The notes beneath the pieces were generated by a model. It saw nothing but the letters and a program-made list of their open reading frames with translations, had not been told where the DNA came from and did not search any database. This document shows, piece by piece, positions 60,515 to 64,000 of a stretch of DNA of 64,000 nt. This DNA comes from Micromonospora andamanensis (lineage in GTDB: Bacteria > Actinomycetota > Actinomycetes > Mycobacteriales > Micromonosporaceae): positions 1-64,000 of the forward strand of contig NZ_BOOZ01000004.1 in assembly GCF_016863495.1 (NCBI RefSeq), in the 5' to 3' direction. Made by a program: the position numbers and the translations under genes. Position 1 is the first letter of the stretch. The number at the start of each line of letters is the position of its first letter.

Positions 60515-61188
60515 ACGTCGAGGTGACCCGACAGATCAGCGAGCTGCGCGAGAGCGTGGCCCGGCTGCACGGGGAACTGACCCGGTACGGCCTGGTCGCC
60601 TGGACGGCCGGCAACGTCTCCGCGCGGGTCCCCGGCCACGACCTCATGGTGATCAAGCCGAGCGGCGTCGACTACGACGACCTGTCGGCCGGCAACATGG
60701 TGCTCTGCGACCTCGACGGCCTGCCTGTCGAGGGAGAGCTGTCGCCGTCGAGCGACACCGCGGCGCACGCCTACGTCTACCGCGCCATGCCCGAGGTGGG
60801 CGGCGTCGTGCACACCCACAGCACGTACGCCACCGCCTGGGCCGCGCGCGGCGAGTCGATCCCCTGCCATCTGACCGCGCAGGCTGACGAGTTCGGCGGG
60901 GAGATCCCCGTGGGCCCGTTCGCCCTGATCGGCGGCGACGACATCGGCAAGGGGATCGTCAGCACCCTCACCGGGCACCGTTCGCCCGCGGTGCTGATGC
61001 GTAACCACGGCGTCTTCACCATCGGGCGTAACGCCCGTGCCGCGGTCAAGGCCGCGGTGATGTGCGAGGACGTCGCCCGGACCGCGCACCTGGCGCGCGC
61101 GCTCGGGCAACCGGTGCCGATGGCGCAGGCCGACATCGACGCCCTCTACGACCGCTACCAGAACGTCTACGGCCAACGTTCTTCCTGA
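60511..61188 (+). CDS. araD: L-ribulose-5-phosphate 4-epimerase
   Basis: A 225-residue class II aldolase-family epimerase making D-xylulose 5-phosphate. The phosphate and substrate site blocks are AWTAGNVSARVPGHDLMVIK and PSGVDYDDLS. The zinc ligands are in VVHTHSTYATAWA and in AVLMRNHGVFTIGRNARAA. The end MAQADIDALYDRYQNVYGQ is typical of AraD. It starts at GTG 60511, overlapping the araB stop. The transporter binding protein follows after 123 bp. Confidence 0.93.
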   Translation: MNVEVTRQISELRESVARLHGELTRYGLVAWTAGNVSARVPGHDLMVIKPSGVDYDDLSAGNMVLCDLDGLPVEGELSPSSDTAAHAYVYRAMPEVGGVVHTHSTYATAWAARGESIPCHLTAQADEFGGEIPVGPFALIGGDDIGKGIVSTLTGHRSPAVLMRNHGVFTIGRNARAAVKAAVMCEDVARTAHLARALGQPVPMAQADIDALYDRYQNVYGQRSS

Positions 61189-61311
61189 CCGTCCCCGGCC
61201 AGCCGGAGACGCCTTGCACCAACCGACGCACAGATCCCCACCACGAGCGCCGACCGCTCCCGCACCGCCGCGGCCGGCGTGGACAACCGCACCCCCACCC
61301 GAGGAGATCCG

Positions 61312-62319
61312 ATGAGGAACATGCGAATGCCCATGGCGCGTCGGCGCGCCATGGCGGTCGTCGCCGCCGTGCTGCTCGCCGGCGGCGTGGCGGCCTGCGG
61401 CAACAGCGACACCGGCAGCGGCAACGACGGCGGCGGCGACGACAAGCTCGTCCTGGGCTTCTCCCAGGTCGGCGCGGAGAGCGGCTGGCGTACGGCCAAC
61501 ACCAACTCCATCAAGGAGGCGGCGGCCGAGGCCGGCATCGAGCTGAAGTTCGACGACGCCCAGCAGAAGCAGGAAAACCAGATCAAGGCCATCCGCAACT
61601 ACATCCAGCAGAAGGTCGACGTGATCGCCTTCTCGCCGGTGGTGGAGTCCGGCTGGGACACCGTGCTCAAGGAGGCCAAGGACGCCGGCATCCCGGTGAT
61701 CCTGACCGACCGCGCGGTGGACTCCGCCGACAAGTCGCTCTACAAGACCTTCCTCGGCTCGGACTTCGTCAAGGAGGGCCGGCTCTCCGGCGAGTGGCTG
61801 GTGGAGAACAAGAAGGACGCGACAGGCGACGTGAACATCGTCGAGTTGCAGGGCACCACCGGCTCCGCCCCGGCCAACGACCGGAAGAAGGGCTTCGCCG
61901 AGGCGATCGCGGCAGACCCCAAGCTGAAGGTCATCGCCTCCCAGTCTGGCGACTTCACCCGGGCGGGCGGCAAGCAGGTGATGGAGCAGTTCCTGAAGGC
62001 TCACCCGAAGATCGACGTGCTCTTCGCGCACAACGACGACATGGGTCTGGGTGCGCTGGAGGCGATCACCGCGGCGGGCAAGGAGCCCGGCAAGGACATC
62101 ACCATCATCACCATCGACGCGGTGAAGGACGGCATGCAGGCCCTGGCCGACGGCAAGTTCAACTTCATCGCGGAGTGCAGCCCGCTGCTCGGCCCACAGC
62201 TGATGGACCTGGCCAAGAAGGTGAAGGCCGGCGAGGAGGTGCCGCCGCGGATCGAGACCGAGGAGACCACCTTCACGCAGGAGCAGGCCAAGGAGGCCCT
62301 GCCCAACCGCAAGTACTGA
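61312..62319 (+). CDS. Sugar ABC transporter substrate-binding lipoprotein, YtfQ type, probable arabinose
   Basis: A 335-residue CUT2 binding protein. The lipobox is GVAAC at about residue 28. The block LGFSQVGAESGWRTANTNS is a YtfQ hallmark; YtfQ itself binds galactofuranose. Other blocks are VDVIAFSPVVESGWDTVLKE and LTDRAVDSADKSLYKTFLGS. Its place behind araB-araD makes L-arabinose (perhaps the furanose form) the likely ligand. ATG 61312 has GAGGAG just upstream; the upstream frame from 61279 is not needed. Confidence 0.88.
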   Translation: MRNMRMPMARRRAMAVVAAVLLAGGVAACGNSDTGSGNDGGGDDKLVLGFSQVGAESGWRTANTNSIKEAAAEAGIELKFDDAQQKQENQIKAIRNYIQQKVDVIAFSPVVESGWDTVLKEAKDAGIPVILTDRAVDSADKSLYKTFLGSDFVKEGRLSGEWLVENKKDATGDVNIVELQGTTGSAPANDRKKGFAEAIAADPKLKVIASQSGDFTRAGGKQVMEQFLKAHPKIDVLFAHNDDMGLGALEAITAAGKEPGKDITIITIDAVKDGMQALADGKFNFIAECSPLLGPQLMDLAKKVKAGEEVPPRIETEETTFTQEQAKEALPNRKY

Positions 62320-62407
62320 TGACGCCCGGGGTCGCCGCCACCAGCGGGGCGGCCCCGCCGCGTCGCCCATTCCCGACGGACTGGGCGTCTGGCCCGACAT
62401 CCCGTGC

Positions 62408-62447
62408 CACGCCGCCCGGCCGGCCCCCAGGCCGGCCGGGCGGCGTG
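62408..62447 (+). other. Very strong intra-operon hairpin between binding-protein and ATPase genes
   Basis: Perfect 18-bp GC-rich arms (62408-62425 and 62430-62447) with a 4-nt loop lie in the 180-bp gap. It either terminates most transcripts after the binding protein or protects their 3' end, giving more binding protein than transporter. It parallels the hairpin at 54402. Confidence 0.7.
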
Positions 62448-62499
62448 CCGGGATAACTGGCCCTTCCGCATCGATGAAAATTAGAAGAGGATCGATGGG

Positions 62500-64000
<1,501 letters not shown>

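Overview
The window is chromosomal DNA from a very high-GC actinomycete. Strong G/C third positions, many GTG and TTG starts, 4-bp ATGA/GTGA/TTGA gene overlaps, probable leaderless genes and the gene families present all fit an actinobacterium. Gene style and content suggest Micromonosporaceae, perhaps Micromonospora; that genus call is inference. I see no tRNA, rRNA, CRISPR array, insertion sequence, integrase or phage gene. It reads as ordinary chromosome rich in carbohydrate catabolism.

Layout. 1-5 kb: the start of a SWIM zinc-finger protein (cut by the left edge), a Bcr/CflA-type drug exporter, and a two-subunit sodium:solute symporter. 5-8 kb: an ECF sigma factor between two paralogous membrane-anchored proteins. 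8-14 kb: a large SNF2 helicase, two XRE-TPR regulators and a 73-aa Cys-containing protein. 14-19 kb: an MFS exporter with a divergent MerR regulator, an SDR plus FAH-family hydrolase pair, UspA, an M23 peptidase and a conserved hypothetical. 19-24.7 kb: a five-gene oligopeptide/dipeptide ABC operon. 24.7-30.6 kb: an epoxide hydrolase, an Rrf2 regulator and a sulfate ABC operon (cysP-T-W-A order). 30.8-32 kb: LtrA.

32-39.7 kb: a LacI-controlled cluster with a GH32-like hydrolase, a LacI regulator, a CUT1 sugar ABC transporter, a family VIII-like esterase and an inositol-phosphatase homologue. 40.7-51.3 kb: an L-fucose locus with an ABC transporter, L-fuconate dehydratase, a lactonase-type amidohydrolase, a GntR regulator, a mutarotase and a secreted GH95 alpha-L-fucosidase. 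51.4-52.8 kb: a secreted esterase. 53.2-58.7 kb: a ChvE/GguAB-type sugar transporter and a ROK regulator. 58.8-64 kb: an L-arabinose operon (araB, araD, then a YtfQ/YtfR-type transporter cut by the right edge).

How it works together. The GH95 enzyme would release fucose outside the cell, the ABC transporter imports it, and the mutarotase, lactonase and dehydratase carry it to 2-keto-3-deoxy-fuconate. The last two steps of the oxidative pathway (SDR dehydrogenase, FAH-family hydrolase giving pyruvate and lactate) lie 23 kb away at 15.7-17.4 kb. A short palindrome, ACRTCNGAYGT, occurs before the transporter, at the gntR/mutarotase divergent promoter and twice before the fucosidase. A one-mismatch copy lies before the FAH-SDR pair, so one GntR regulon may join the two halves. 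A second regulon (LacI) is suggested by a 24-nt identity between promoters at 34.3 and 52.8 kb. A third is suggested by near-identical operators at 53.2 and 58.8 kb that have no obvious regulator in the window. These regulon statements come from reading motifs by eye and have not been computed or tested.
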